Positions 27,064-38,799 of a stretch of 64,000 bases of DNA are shown here, piece by piece; position 1 is the first letter of the stretch; each line of letters begins with the position of its first letter. Source of the DNA: Listronotus oregonensis (Eukaryota; Arthropoda; Insecta; Coleoptera; Curculionidae); assembly GCA_019359885.1 (NCBI GenBank), contig JAHBCN010000527.1, forward strand, positions 1 through 64,000, given 5' to 3'. The translations under genes and the position numbers were made by a program. The notes under the pieces were generated by a model. That model ran no database searches. It saw only the letters and a list, made by a program, of their open reading frames with translations, and was not told the origin of the DNA.

Positions 27064-27370
27064 ATATTTCCACACTGCGGCCAACGAAATACACGAACTT
27101 GACATTTCTTTTTTCCTTTCGTATTTTGTGCTGTAAACACGGTAGGCCTTCCAGTGGACTTGATTCTTGTTTTCAAAGCCATTGATTAGCACATGTCTGT
27201 GATGGACAAATGTTTCATACTCAACAAGATTCTCAGGAAAGGGTCCATGCAACTTTGGAGAGAATATGACCAAGTTCCATCCTCATTACGAGTTGCACTT
27301 CTAAAATGTGCCATTATTATAAAGGCATCTTGTTCCACAGTCCACATTTTAAACATTTTCTAAAAGTAAA
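27034..27370 (-). pseudogene. Mariner-like transposase N-terminus
   Basis: Minus-strand reading MFKMWTVEQDAFIIMAHFRS, then RNEDGTWSYSLQSC, gives the start of an insect mariner-type DNA-binding domain. A frame shift is followed by ETFVHHRHVLINGFENKNQV. The sequence runs into the AGATCTCGGGTGGGC repeat. Confidence 0.7.
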
Positions 27371-27929
27371 CAAAAGTTTTATTTACGTAACCTCAATAAC
27401 AAAAACAGATGTAACTTACCTTTAAAACTAGAAATATGAAAAGTAATTCTGAAAAGAACTGTTTTCAGCTTGTAAGGTTCGTTTTCAAACATAATTTGTT
27501 CAAAAAAAATCTAAAACTTTTCCAAAAAACTATCCAAAAACCAAATACCGCTAACGCCAACAATGGTCTGTCAGTAGTGTCAGTCAAGTCTACTGTCGAA
27601 AAAGAGCTTGCTGTGTTGCCAACACTAATATTTTCCTCATAAAAGGTGTGTTCTTTGGACCACTAACCTGCACTGACTCCGATTTTTTTGGAATTTTAAC
27701 ATTTTAGGAGGTTATTATAATCAGTAATAATGATTTAAACATTTTTTGCTTTGTTCGGAGTTTAGAAGCTGGTAAATTGTCACAGAAAAAAATAAATGTC
27801 GGCAAAAACTTTATGAACTTTTTTCCATCGTGGCAACATTGTAAATAGGAAAGAAACCAAGCAGTGGAGCCACTTTTACAAACCAAAATCGCGTGGTCAC
27901 GTGGTTTACAAACATTAATGAAGGCACTG

Positions 27930-28653
<724 letters not shown>

Positions 28654-28688
28654 CCAACTAACCACAACTAACCCTTTTTTATTCTGTG

Positions 28689-28814
28689 TTACACACGTCC
28701 GGCGACATGGCGTCTACTGAGAAGTGGTGTTTGTAATTGTTTTTTAGTTATTCTCTTTTTGAATAAATTAATTAACACCTAAATGGACTTTTATTGTTAC
28801 CAAACAATAATACA
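28689..28814 (+). repeat. 5' LTR, 3'-most 126 bp
   Basis: Matches 33367-33492 without visible mismatch, ending AACAATAATACA. The first 99 bp of the LTR, expected to hold the promoter start, are missing and replaced by sequence next to (TA)n. Confidence 0.93.
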
Positions 28815-28832
28815 TGGTGTCAGGTCGATTGG
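28815..28832 (+). promoter_or_regulatory. tRNA primer-binding site
   Basis: TGGTGTCAGGTCGATTGG starts exactly after the LTR with TGG, the complement of a tRNA CCA end. TGGTGTCAG resembles the leucine-tRNA-primed sites of some gypsy-type elements. The exact tRNA is not settled. Confidence 0.7.
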
Positions 28833-28900
28833 AATCATAGAGTTTTCGCGTGTAGTATCGTATTATCACGGAAAATCGGAAGTTTAGTGTCGACTGGCTG

Positions 28901-30121
28901 GTGAATTTTGAGCACTTGTTGAAAAAGGCAAACATGGAGTCGATATTTAGACCGCCAAAACCGCTGAGTTTGGATGGTAATGTCGCGGAAAATTGGAAGC
29001 TGTTTGAGCAAAAATTTGATAATTTTTTAACTGTGACAGAGCTCTCGAAAAAAAGTGAGGAAACCCAAGTGGCTGTTTTTCTAAACTTGGTTGGAGATGA
29101 GGCATTGGAGTTGTTCAATACCTTTGATATGACGGATGATCAAAAGAAGTCCTTGAAAGAGGTGAAGCTAAAATTCGACGCACACTGTTCACCCAAGAAG
29201 AATGTTATTTTCGAAAGGTTTATTTTTAACAGCATTTGTCAAAAAGAAGGGCAGTCTTTTGACTCATTCTTGACAGAGTTACGAAAGGCTGTAAAATCTA
29301 CCGGATATATGGACAAGGATGACATGATTCGGGACAGAATCGTCATGGGTGTCTTCAACAAAGATACTCAGGAAAGATTATTAAGAGTATCTGATTTGAC
29401 TTTGGACATGGTAATTAAGCACTGTAGGGCCTGTGAAGCTAGCAAATCGCAGTCAAGGGTCTTGCAAAGTGAAGTTTCTGTGAGTGAGTTGAAAAATAGA
29501 AGGGAACTGAACAAAAAATTAACCGAAAAGGCTTGCATGTACTGTGGAACCAAACATGAAAAGGGCAAGTGTCCAGCATATGGAAAGAAATGTAAAAAGT
29601 GTCAGCGACTTAATCACTTTGCTTTAGTGTGTAAATCAAAAGTGAACAAGGAATTTTGTGATGGCAGGAAAAAAAATGTGCATGAAGTTGTTCGACAAGA
29701 AGAGGAGATCTCTAATAATGAAGATGACCAGTTTTATGTTAGTGCGATAACCAAGCAGGTTGGTGTAGTGAATAAAAATGGACAATCATCTAGTGAATCC
29801 ATGTGGCTTAAAAGCATTAATGTAGAGGGTAAGACAATAGAATTTAAGTTAGATACTGGTGCAGAAGTGAGTGTTTTACCTCTTTATTCTATGAGTGGAT
29901 TTGATTGTAGAAAAAATATTAAGAAAACTAATGTAACTTTGGTTGCATATGGTAGTGGTGACTTTACCATAAAACCTGTAGGTGAGGTTACTTTGGAATG
30001 CAATGTAAACGGAAAATCAGCAAACATACCCTTTATTGTAGTTGATGGTCAAGGTCAATTACCCTTGTTGGGATTAAATGGATGTGTATATCTGGATCTA
30101 GTAAAAAGAGTAGATTTTTAA
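28901..30121 (+). CDS. Gag-protease polyprotein
   Basis: A 406-residue open frame. The N-terminal half is a capsid-like helical region. Two zinc knuckles follow at about residues 211-245: CMYCGTKHEKGKC (CX2CX3HX4C) and CKKCQRLNHFALVC (CX2CX4HX4C). An acidic linker leads to an aspartic protease with active-site LDTGAEVSVLP (about residue 318) and PLLGLNG near the C-terminus. The ATG at 28901 is the first good in-frame start after the primer site; a second Met lies 11 codons in. It is intact, ends at a TAA at 30121, and pol follows in another frame. Confidence 0.9.
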   Translation: MNFEHLLKKANMESIFRPPKPLSLDGNVAENWKLFEQKFDNFLTVTELSKKSEETQVAVFLNLVGDEALELFNTFDMTDDQKKSLKEVKLKFDAHCSPKKNVIFERFIFNSICQKEGQSFDSFLTELRKAVKSTGYMDKDDMIRDRIVMGVFNKDTQERLLRVSDLTLDMVIKHCRACEASKSQSRVLQSEVSVSELKNRRELNKKLTEKACMYCGTKHEKGKCPAYGKKCKKCQRLNHFALVCKSKVNKEFCDGRKKNVHEVVRQEEEISNNEDDQFYVSAITKQVGVVNKNGQSSSESMWLKSINVEGKTIEFKLDTGAEVSVLPLYSMSGFDCRKNIKKTNVTLVAYGSGDFTIKPVGEVTLECNVNGKSANIPFIVVDGQGQLPLLGLNGCVYLDLVKRVDF

Positions 30122-30149
30122 AGTCTGACAAGTTTGAAACACTTGAGGA

Positions 30150-33100
30150 TGTTACTAAGAGTTATCCTATGCTTTTTAAAGGGTTAGGGAGTTTCCACAC
30201 CTCATAAAATTGTTTTAAAAAAGATGCTGTCCCGCATGTACAGCCAATAAGGCGCATTCCACAGGCATTGCATTCCAGAGTAAAGCTTAAACTAGATCAG
30301 TTGGAGAAAGAAGGAATTATAGATAAAGTGGATAAGCCAACTGAATGGTTAAATCCACTGGTTATAGTGGAAAAAAAGAACGGAGATTTGAGGTTATGTT
30401 TAGATCCAAAATATTTGAATAATGCTATTAGTCGCGAGTTTTTTCTTATTCCCACTGTTAATGAAATAGCTAGTAAGTTGTCAAATAAATCATACTTTTC
30501 TGTACTGGATATGAAAGATGGATATTTTCAAGTAAAAATTACTGATGAAAGCGCAGATTATTGTAGTTTTGGCACCCCATTTGGACGGTATCGGTTTCTA
30601 CGGTTACCATTTGGTATAGCTTAAACTAGATCAGTTGGAGAAAGAAGGAATTATAGATAAAGTGGATAAGCCAACTGAATGGTTAAATCCACTGGTTATA
30701 GTGGAAAAAAAGAACGGAGATTTGAGGTTATGTTTAGATCCAAAATATTTGAATAATGCTATTAGTCGCGAGTTTTTCTTATTCCCACTGTTAATGAAAT
30801 AGCTAGTAAGTTGTCAAATAAATCATACTTTTCTGTACTGGATATGAAAGATGGATATTTTCAAGTAAAAATTACTGATGAAAGCGCAGATTATTGTAGT
30901 TTTGGCACCCCATTTGGACGGTATCGGTTTCTACGGTTACCATTTGGTATATGCTCAACTCCTGAGGTATTCCAACGTAAAAATTATGAATTGTTCGGGG
31001 ATATTAAGGGGGTCGGAATTTATTTTGATGACTTAATCATTACAGGTTCAACGGAGCAAGAGCATGATGATAATTTGAAGTTAGTTCTTGAACGAGCAAA
31101 AAAGTACAACATTAAATTTAATAAAGACAAAATACAGTTTAAGTTAAGACAAGTTAAATTTATGGGCCAGCTGTTTTCAGGAAATGGGATAGAGCCATGT
31201 GAATCAAACGTCAAGGCCATTACAGACATGCCACGCCCACAGCAGAAAAGCGATATATTAAGATTGTTAGGTATGGCAAAATACTTGGGCAAATTTGTTC
31301 CAAATTTATCGAAAGTGACAGCACCTTTACGAAACCTTACCAGGTTGGATGTTGAATGGTCTTGGCGAGAGGAGCATGACAAGTCTGTAAGTCAACTTAA
31401 GCATTTATTATCTCATGCGCCTGTTCTTGCATTTTTTGACCCTTCAGTTGATATCGAAATTGAAACCGATGCTTCCAAAGATGGTTTAGGTGCCTGTCTT
31501 TTGCAAAATGGGCACCCGATAGCATTTAGTTCTCGTAGTCTTACGAAGAGTGAGGTTAAATATGCACAAATTGAGAAAGAAACTTTAGCCATTGACTTTG
31601 CTTGCAACAAATTTCATTATTTAATCTATGGTGCTAAAAATGTTATGGTACATACTGACCATAAACCACTTGTTTCAATTTTTCGGAAAGATTTGTATGA
31701 CGTAACTCCTAGATTACAAAGATTAAGATTAAGATTACTTAAATATGACCTTAATGTTACATATAAGCCTGGAAAATACTTATATATTGCAGATACCCTG
31801 TCCAGAGCTTATTTAACTACTCCTGATTTTGACGATCCCGAGTTACAATTTGCTATTCATTCTTTAGTAAATTATCTGCCTATCTCAGAAGAACGGAAGT
31901 TTGAATTGAAACAAGCAACAAAAGATGATTCTGATTTAAACACAATTATCAAATATTTGAATTTTGGTTGGCCTGATAAAAATAAAATTCCCTTTCACCT
32001 TCGCCATTTTATAAAGCTTAAAGATGATCTTTTAGTGTGTAATGATCTTTTGTTTCTTGGTAACAAGCTTGTAGTTCCAAAAAAATTGCAACCTTTTATG
32101 CTTCAAAAGTTGCATGAAGGCCATATTGGCATGGATAAAGTAAAGTCAAGAGCTAGGCAGGTATTTTATTGGCCATATATGAGTTTAGATATAGAAAATT
32201 TTGTTAAAAAATGTAAAGTATGTGAAAAATTTGCAAGAAAAAATATCAAAGAACCTTTAAAACCATATAAATTGCCAGATAGACCTTGGCAAAGAATTTC
32301 AGCTGATATTTTTTCTTATGCTGAACATGTATACCTGGTAGTATATGATGCTTACTCAAATTGGCTAGAGCTAGTAATTTTAAAAAATAAATCGGCTAAC
32401 GAAGTCATTTTAAAACTAAAGTCAATTTTTTCTAAATATGGATGTCCTGATGAAATGACATGTGACAACATTCCTTTCGGTAGTTTTTCAATGAGAGAAT
32501 TTGCAAAGGAATGGAATTTTAAAATTTTATTAAGAAGTCCTCAATACCCGCAGTCTAATGGCTTAGCTGAAAAAGGTGTTGGTATAGCAAAAAATATAGT
32601 TAAGAAATCTCTTGAGGAGGGAAAAGATATGTTTGAAGCATTACTTCAATATCGCAACACTCCATTGAAATTTATTAACTATTCCCCTGCTCAGCTTTTA
32701 ATGAGTCGTATTTGCAAAACCAAAATTCCCATTGTGGCTGATCTTTTAAAGCCAACACTTTGCAATAATGTTTTTGATAAACTTAAGTACAGATTGGATC
32801 GCAATGAATCATATTTTAATAAGAATGCAAAAGCGTTGCCAGATATTGACTCAGGTCAAAATGTCACTGTATTTAATCACATTAAAAAAAGTTGGGAGCC
32901 TGGCCAAATTGTGAGAAAGCATGAAAGTCCTCGTTCTTTTATTGTTCAAACTGAGAATGGAGAAATTGTTAGACGAAATCGAGTAGATTTGAGAGAATCA
33001 CAAAATGATTTTAAAATCAAATCAAATTTAAATGAAATTTTAGAACCCGTGGAGTCTCACAAATCTACTGAGTCTCCTGTTATTCAAAGCTCATTGTATG

Positions 33101-33249
33101 GTCCTCATTTGGTTAGTGATAATGTTAAGTCTAGTGTTAGTCCTAATGTTGACTGTAGTTTAAAGTCCAGCCTAGAACCCACACGTCCAAAAACCTATAT
33201 AACTAGATCAGGTCGTTTAACTAAACCTGTACAAAAGTTAAATTTGTAA
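30150..33249 (+). pseudogene. Pol: reverse transcriptase, RNase H, integrase
   Basis: The 5' part is broken. The first RT copy (to 30624) ends in a stop created by a 334-bp tandem duplication. The second copy restarts and stays open for 812 residues to 33249. Features in that frame are RT box YFDDL (about 31021), RNase H ETDASKDG (about 31460), an integrase zinc domain HEGHIGMDK with CKVCEK (about 32110-32230), and integrase catalytic positions in SADIFS, TCDN and NGLAEKG. A C-terminal basic tail with TRSGRLTKP follows. Only the duplication and its one-base deletion prevent a full pol. Confidence 0.9.
30284..30950 (+). repeat. 334-bp tandem duplication within RT
   Basis: Unit 1 (30284-30617) and unit 2 (30618-30950) are essentially identical. 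Unit 2 lacks one T in the T6 run near 30775. The joint is ...TTTGGTAT|AGCTTAAAC. It duplicates the RT fingers/palm codons and introduces a stop. Confidence 0.95.
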
Positions 33250-33255
33250 GATCTT

Positions 33256-33267
33256 AAAGGGGAAGGA
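33256..33267 (+). promoter_or_regulatory. Polypurine tract
   Basis: AAAGGGGAAGGA immediately precedes the 3' LTR, the usual primer site for plus-strand synthesis. Confidence 0.8.
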
Positions 33268-33492
33268 TGTATTATTAAGTAGTTTTGGTTGCCTACCCTT
33301 AGTTATTGGCGCATTAAATATATTCTTAGTCTGTAAGAATTTACATAGGTGGCGCCACATTATACATTACACACGTCCGGCGACATGGCGTCTACTGAGA
33401 AGTGGTGTTTGTAATTGTTTTTTAGTTATTCTCTTTTTGAATAAATTAATTAACACCTAAATGGACTTTTATTGTTACCAAACAATAATACA
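33268..33492 (+). repeat. Complete 3' LTR, 225 bp
   Basis: Starts TGTATTATTAAG and ends AACAATAATACA, i.e. short inverted TGTATTATT/AATAATACA termini. The right flank TGCTTAACCCCC continues in C2H2-gene exon 4. Confidence 0.95.
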
Positions 33493-34411
33493 TGCTTAAC
33501 CCCCTCTGCAATATTAATGTAATATGCTTTTCTAATATTCTGAATATCCTTCCTTGTTATTAAATCTTCACGACCCAGATCTTCTTCATTAATTCTATCA
33601 CGATATGAGTCTAGGATCCTAAAAAATAATTATTATCTATAATGCATCAACCTTTTTGTATTTATACATTTTATATTTACCTTGATGGTGGAACTCCCAA
33701 TGTAAGTTTAGATGCGACTATTGATTTATCTACTTGTGGAAGCCTTATATGCTGCAAATCAAGTGCATGGCCATAGTGTGTTTTAATCCAGGTAACAAAT
33801 AACTTTTCTCCTTCGATGACCCTAATCATGCTGATACAATTTCGATTCATCTTGCATGATCCTTGAGTTTTTGGAAGTCTTTTATTTGTGGTTTTGGTTT
33901 GGATTTTTCCTGAAAACAAAAGAAATTATTTAACAACATATATTTATAAAAAAAAAACTGGTTGGAATAAAATATCGATATACCTACCAGATCTATTACA
34001 TACATAATATTTAACTGGCCTATTCTTAATCTTTGACGTGCTTGATAAAATATAATTCGACTTATTAAGTTTCTCGGTGGAGTTCTTCCAGATGAGAAAT
34101 TCTAAAAAAATTTAAATTTAAAACTACCTACTCACTATTACTCCACACTTTCTATAAAAGTTACCTTCTTTGTTTGAAAACTCTTTTTCTTCAGATTTAA
34201 TTATCTTCTGATGTTCCTCTCTTAAATGGTTTTTTAATCCTATATTATGTCGAAAAGAACTATTACAGTTTTTTTCCAAACACTTGTACATATATTTTGA
34301 TTGTTCGTAAGAAACAATCTTGGGCTTCAGATTGTGTACATTTTTAATATGTTTGTTTAAATTAGACTGATTAGAAAAACATCTGTTGCAAACAAAACAC
34401 AAAACACCCAT
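33493..34411 (-). CDS. Four-exon C2H2 zinc-finger gene, truncated 3' by gypsy
   Basis: Exons (minus): 34411-34165, 34101-33988, 33909-33681, 33618-33493. All three introns (60-80 bp) are GT-AG and every junction is in phase, giving about 238 residues without a stop. Exon 1 encodes two C2H2 fingers (CFVCNRCFSNQSNLNKHIKN and YKCLEKNCNSSFRHN with HLREEH). Exons 2-4 encode IKNRPVKYYVCNRSG, then WIKTHYGHALDLQHIRLP, then ILDSYRDRINEEDL and RKDIQNIRKAYYI. That block is shared by many uncharacterised, multicopy, transposase-related insect proteins. The gene is cut at 33493 by the gypsy LTR; no 3' part was found beyond the element. The intact frame suggests recent loss. Function unknown; DNA binding is inferred from the fingers. 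Confidence 0.78.
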
Positions 34412-34421
34412 TGCAAAAAGT

Positions 34422-35060
34422 GGTAATTGTCTCGAAAGTTGCCTCCTCTCCGATTTTGACCAAATGGTACAAGGGTGGGGCTGATTCGAATCTGCAAAAT
34501 TTTTCGGCAACGTTTCGTTTTCGAGATATTCATCATCAAAGTTGAAAACCAAACTAACCTTATTTACACTATTTCTCCTTCTTTTTGCACAGAATTCTTG
34601 ATTTTTACACCAAATTGGTACACAATATTTCACAAACACCTTTTAAAAACTTGTTTTTATATTAATTTTACATTTTTTTCCCATTTAATTGCAAACCTTC
34701 ACTTTCACACGCCGCAACGTGTAGGCAACCATGTATACACTAGCCTTTTTGTAAACAAATGTGGTTACTGCCTTTGAACTTGAAAGTTCGCAATTTAATG
34801 GAAAAAAGGTGTAAAATAAATAAAAATACAAGGTTTTAAAAGGTGTTTATAAAATATTGTGTGCCCTAGTGTAACAATCAAGAATTCTGTACAAAAAGAA
34901 GGGGGAATATAGTGAAAATTAGGTTAGTTTGATTTTAATTTTGATGATGAATATCTCGTAAACAAACGTTGCGAAAAAAATTTTTGCAGATCGTAATCAA
35001 CGCCCAAAAACCCCGTATCCAAATTTGGTCAAAATCGGAAAAACTTTCGAGACAATTACC
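34422..35060. mobile_element. Foldback MITE family F, copy 1 (638 bp)
   Basis: Ends GGTAATTGTCTCGAAAGTT and its complement, with long imperfect arms. 8-bp duplication CAAAAAGT (34414-34421) / CAAAAATT (35061-35068), one mismatch. It lies 10 bp upstream of the first ATG of the C2H2 gene, in its 5' untranslated region. No coding capacity. The 8-bp duplication fits hAT- or P-type mobilisation. Confidence 0.9.
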
Positions 35061-35435
35061 CAAAAATTGTCTTTCTTTGGATTTATTATAGCAATCACTG
35101 CCGAAAACAACTAAATGGTAGAAATTAGCTTTAAAATAAAGTAAAATAACCAACACTACATACACAGCAACCTACTATTTTGCCCCAGGCTAAAACCGAA
35201 AACACGAGTAACTAAAAACACGAAAGGAAACTAAAACTAACCTAACCTTAATTCTAACAAAAAAGGACAAACCAATAAAAAGAGAGGGAATCGGAACGCA
35301 ACTTGTGATTTAGCCGCTCGTGTAAGTAAGCTGTGTACAAGGAGGTATGTTTGTCCAAGATAACATTTTTAGATTGGCAGTGCGAATATCCCTACATATT
35401 AGTAAATTTTGTTTTCAGATTTAAGTTGGCTGATA
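35061..35435. other. Upstream region of the C2H2 gene / weak repeat
   Basis: About 50 bp near 35300 matches 19280-19330 in inverse orientation. It may contain the promoter displaced by foldback copy 1. No gene recognised. Confidence 0.35.
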
Positions 35436-35596
35436 TAAGAATTTTAGTCAGGACCGTACTGAGGGAAGGGAGTTTTAAAATTTTAATATCTTAAAAAACT
35501 TGTTAGATTACAATAACTAAATTTATCAGTATTTTTTTCTTGCTGTTCATATATTTGCATGAATTGTGAAAGCTTAATGTTTGGCCATAATATTTT

Positions 35597-36276
35597 GGCT
35601 ACGGTGAACTTTAGCTCCATTGCTAAATAGCAATATTTTAATATAATTTTTGTTTTCACATATTTGTTACACCATAATAAAACACATAGGGTCTGAAAAA
35701 TCGAAATTTTCACTCACATTATCACAAAATAAAATAATTTCTTTATTTCCCGTATAAAATATGCTGAGTAATATGGCGGACTAACATGAAAAAGAGTGAG
35801 AAAGAATACACTAAAAAGACATTTTTGTTGACGGTTGCGTCCTTCAATAAGCAATGTTGCCAGATGTTTTCTAATAATTTGTTATTATTGAAGGTTGTTT
35901 TTTTCCCATTTACCAGAAATGAAGTTTTTTTTTATAGAAACAACAAATCAGAACTAACCAACAACAACTTTCAAACTATTACCTAGTTTTGGTTAGTTTT
36001 TGGTTAGTTGTCGTTAGGTTTTCCTCATTAAATTGTAAAATTTCTTTATCATAAATGCGCCGTCGAACAATTTTTTTTTGATCCGACAACGTCGCAAATT
36101 CTGGCCTTTACTTAACCTAAAAACATAGTATTTTTTCGACTTTTAATTTCATTTTTCTCTGCAAAAATGCATTTTTTCGGATTTTTTCTTTTGGAAATCT
36201 ACTAAACAAAATGTGTTCTTTTTATCTGTAATATTTATTTTTTTCAAGTCGAATGGAGCTAAACTACACCGGACCC
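35597..36276. mobile_element. 680-bp MITE with 9-bp target duplication
   Basis: Ends GGCTACGGTGAACTTTAGCTC and a complement ending GAGCTAAACTACACCGGACC. TAATATTTT occurs at 35588-35596 and 36277-36285. The paralogous DD82E copy shows the empty site at about 49425-49441 (AATAAAATATTATGGCC). Noncoding; Mutator-like by duplication length. Confidence 0.9.
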
Positions 36277-37125
36277 TAATATTTTATTAAAAATGATCAT
36301 TTTTGCCTATATAGTGCAGATTAATAATTATTTATTAAGTGTTTGTTATTTAGAAATAGTTTACAGTATTTAACACTTTTTGTGCACACTTTTAGTCCTA
36401 AAATACACCTTCAATTGGAGCGCTTGGGTACGTAAAAAAATATAAAATAATGTACACTCTTTCTGAATAACATACAGACCTGCTATGTTTTTTGTTATAT
36501 TTGCAGGAAAACTCTTTACAGTTGAATTAAAATATCCTGATTAAATACCTCACTATAAGGGATGGTTGGATATCCCTTATTATGCAATTTTACTATTCTT
36601 TGAAGATGCCTAAAGATACGTCGATTTATTTCATCTATAACTTCTTTACCTGCTTTGTATATTAAATAATAAAATAAATAAAACAAAACAGTTATAATCA
36701 TTTATTTATTTAGAGTATCATTAACACAATAAGATGCTAATATTTTATAAAATAAATTTGTCAAAAACGTTGGAAGGTCGTGTTAAAAATGTATGCAATC
36801 TGCACCCAGCAGATACTGGTCTAGACATTTTTAAGATAAGAGAGCAGACAAAGTGGGAGGTTTGGCGTTTTAGCAGCTGGATTGTAAATGGTTGCTTATT
36901 AGTCCAAGCATTTTGGCAACTACTGTGACCATTGATGTGATGTGTTTAAATGAAATAGTCATTTAATTTTGTTTTTTATTAAAATCAGTAAGGTAATTTA
37001 TTAAAGAAAAGCAAAAAAGTAAAAAGAAGATAACTTAAAATTATTTTACCTTTTTACCTTATTATAATATACTAATAATGTGGGTCCCATAAAATAGGGA
37101 ATAAATTGCAGTGAAGCTGTCTTTT

Positions 37126-37272
<147 letters not shown>

Positions 37273-37289
37273 ATTTCAATAGCATTGAA

Positions 37290-37700
37290 TTCGCAATAAT
37301 ATGGAGGCAAGCGCAGCACTTAATGACCAGCCTCCTGAATAAGAGCATCGATTACATAAGATTTGGGTGGCTTTGGTAGGCGCTGAATCAAGCACTACAA
37401 AATCTATTTTGTCGCCGATTTTGCAAAAGGAATATTATGATCTTCTAACCATTTAAACATATTTTCTTTCTTCCAGCCACTATTTGGCCAGTTTTGTAAC
37501 AATCTACTATGGTAGCTGGCATTATCTAAAATGACTAATGAAGGCCTTTTCAAATTAAGTAGTAGATCGTCTCCAATCCACTTCTCAAAATTTTCAGCTT
37601 TCATCTCGCCATGGTAATCTCCTGTTTTTGTTTTTGATTTAAAAATTTTACTAGCACCATCCAGAAATCCTTTTTTTGGAACCAGCATGTAGAATAACGT
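37290..37700 (-). pseudogene. DD82E-type transposase, C-terminal part (copy A)
   Basis: Minus-strand frame: KKGFLDGASKIFKSKTKTGD, EKWIGDDLLLNLKRPSLVIL, DNASYHSRLLQNWP, then after two stops LIQRLPKPPKSYVIDALIQE and YYCEFNAIEMV. The second catalytic Asp is in VILDNASYH. Counting to Glu in NAIE gives 82 intervening residues, the spacing known for the DD82E (Sailor) group of the IS630-Tc1-mariner assemblage. The Asp is intact here, unlike in the copy at 47075-48548. Confidence 0.8.
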
Positions 37701-38029
37701 ATCTGAGGATGATATAAGTATTTCAGTAGTGATGTATTTAAATATACTTTAATGTTTTATAATAATGCAGCAAGTGTATTCTGTAGTTTAATGTTGTCTA
37801 AGAGCTACAGGTTTAATCATATTTCCTATGTATGAAAGAGGCCCTAACTGAGGTATCTACCGAATCTGTCATATATTTATTTTTTCTTAGGATACCCCTT
37901 ATGCTTGAAGTCTAAGTGTTCACATACTACTAGTGTCCAGAGTTTTTTTTTTTCTTTATGACAGCTCACGAAGGATTATTATATACGTATATTATATCCT
38001 ACATATTATATACATATATAAACCTAAGT

Positions 38030-38260
38030 ACCAAAGTACCGTGAGTGCCGGGTTTTCCGGTGTTTAACCCATTTCTTCCCAATTGTTCCGTCAACGTTGT
38101 CCAAGCACTGAAACATGCAAACGTTGCATTTCACAGCACCTTTTAGACAACGCGGTAGTGCCTCCACGGACGTTATTTTAAATAACTACTACCTAAAAGT
38201 GTCTCTCCGGCTCTGGGAATCGAACCCGCATCGCCGGGGTGACGAGCCAATTTCCAATTT
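38030..38260 (-). mobile_element. SINE-like sequence with pol III B box
   Basis: On the minus strand GGCTCGTCACCCCGGCGATG is followed by a perfect B box GGTTCGATTCC. A 5' A box is not convincing, so the tRNA-like head is truncated or degenerate. It lies in the LINE's 3' region just before the A-rich tail. It may be a SINE inserted there or one sharing the LINE's 3' end. Confidence 0.5.
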
Positions 38261-38360
38261 CATAATGCTTTTATTATTTTCAGATTATTTACAATTTATA
38301 GTATTTACAATGTATGTATACAATTTGTATCACACTTTTTCCTTGTTCAGGATTGCGTGA

Positions 38361-38799
38361 CAAAAGTAGCCAGGGAGGCCGGAGTTGGTGTAGTCTCCTT
38401 TGTGGTAAGTACTATAATTTTAATTATATTTATAGGTCGTTTACCGGTGTGACCATACAAACGTCGTTGGACAGTGGTTTTGCTAGATAGCTTGAGGCTT
38501 GTTGTTTTTTAAGCCAGTTTTATTGATTTTTATAATTAGTTTTGACAGGAAAATGTCGTAAAAACCTGCTCGATTTAAATCAGGTACCGTAGCGCGCGGT
38601 GGAAAACCAAGTTTCCTTGGTGCATTTATACTTCTTGCTTCTACTTAGGTTCATTCTTTATGTACAAATTTTTCCATTTATACTTATTTACAGTAATACA
38701 TTCATACGTTTTTATTTAAATATTGTAATATTTAGGTATTATATTATTTATTTATTCATTTTCTCAGTGTTTTGGGATGGGATTTTTGGAGGGAAGGTT
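38361..38799. other. LINE 3' region, noncoding
   Basis: Between the end of ORF2 homology and the SINE-like block. AT-rich, with no feature beyond the LINE. Confidence 0.4.

Larger units (their letters stand above)
28689..33492 (+). mobile_element. Ty3/gypsy LTR retrotransposon, 5' LTR truncated
   Basis: A truncated 5' LTR (126 bp), primer-binding site, gag-protease frame, pol frame (RT, RNase H, integrase), polypurine tract and complete 225-bp 3' LTR. There is no envelope gene. The shared 126 bp of the two LTRs look identical, so the insertion is recent. The 3' end sits inside exon 4 of the C2H2 gene (minus strand). Lost 5' LTR sequence and a duplicated RT segment make it non-functional. Confidence 0.93.

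Noticed and set aside
28689..33492. Envelope-bearing errantivirus
   Set aside because: Pol is followed directly by the polypurine tract and the LTR; there is no third frame or membrane protein.
38150..38260. tRNA gene suggested by GGTTCGATTCC
   Set aside because: Only a B box is present; no A box or cloverleaf could be formed. Better explained as a SINE-like head.
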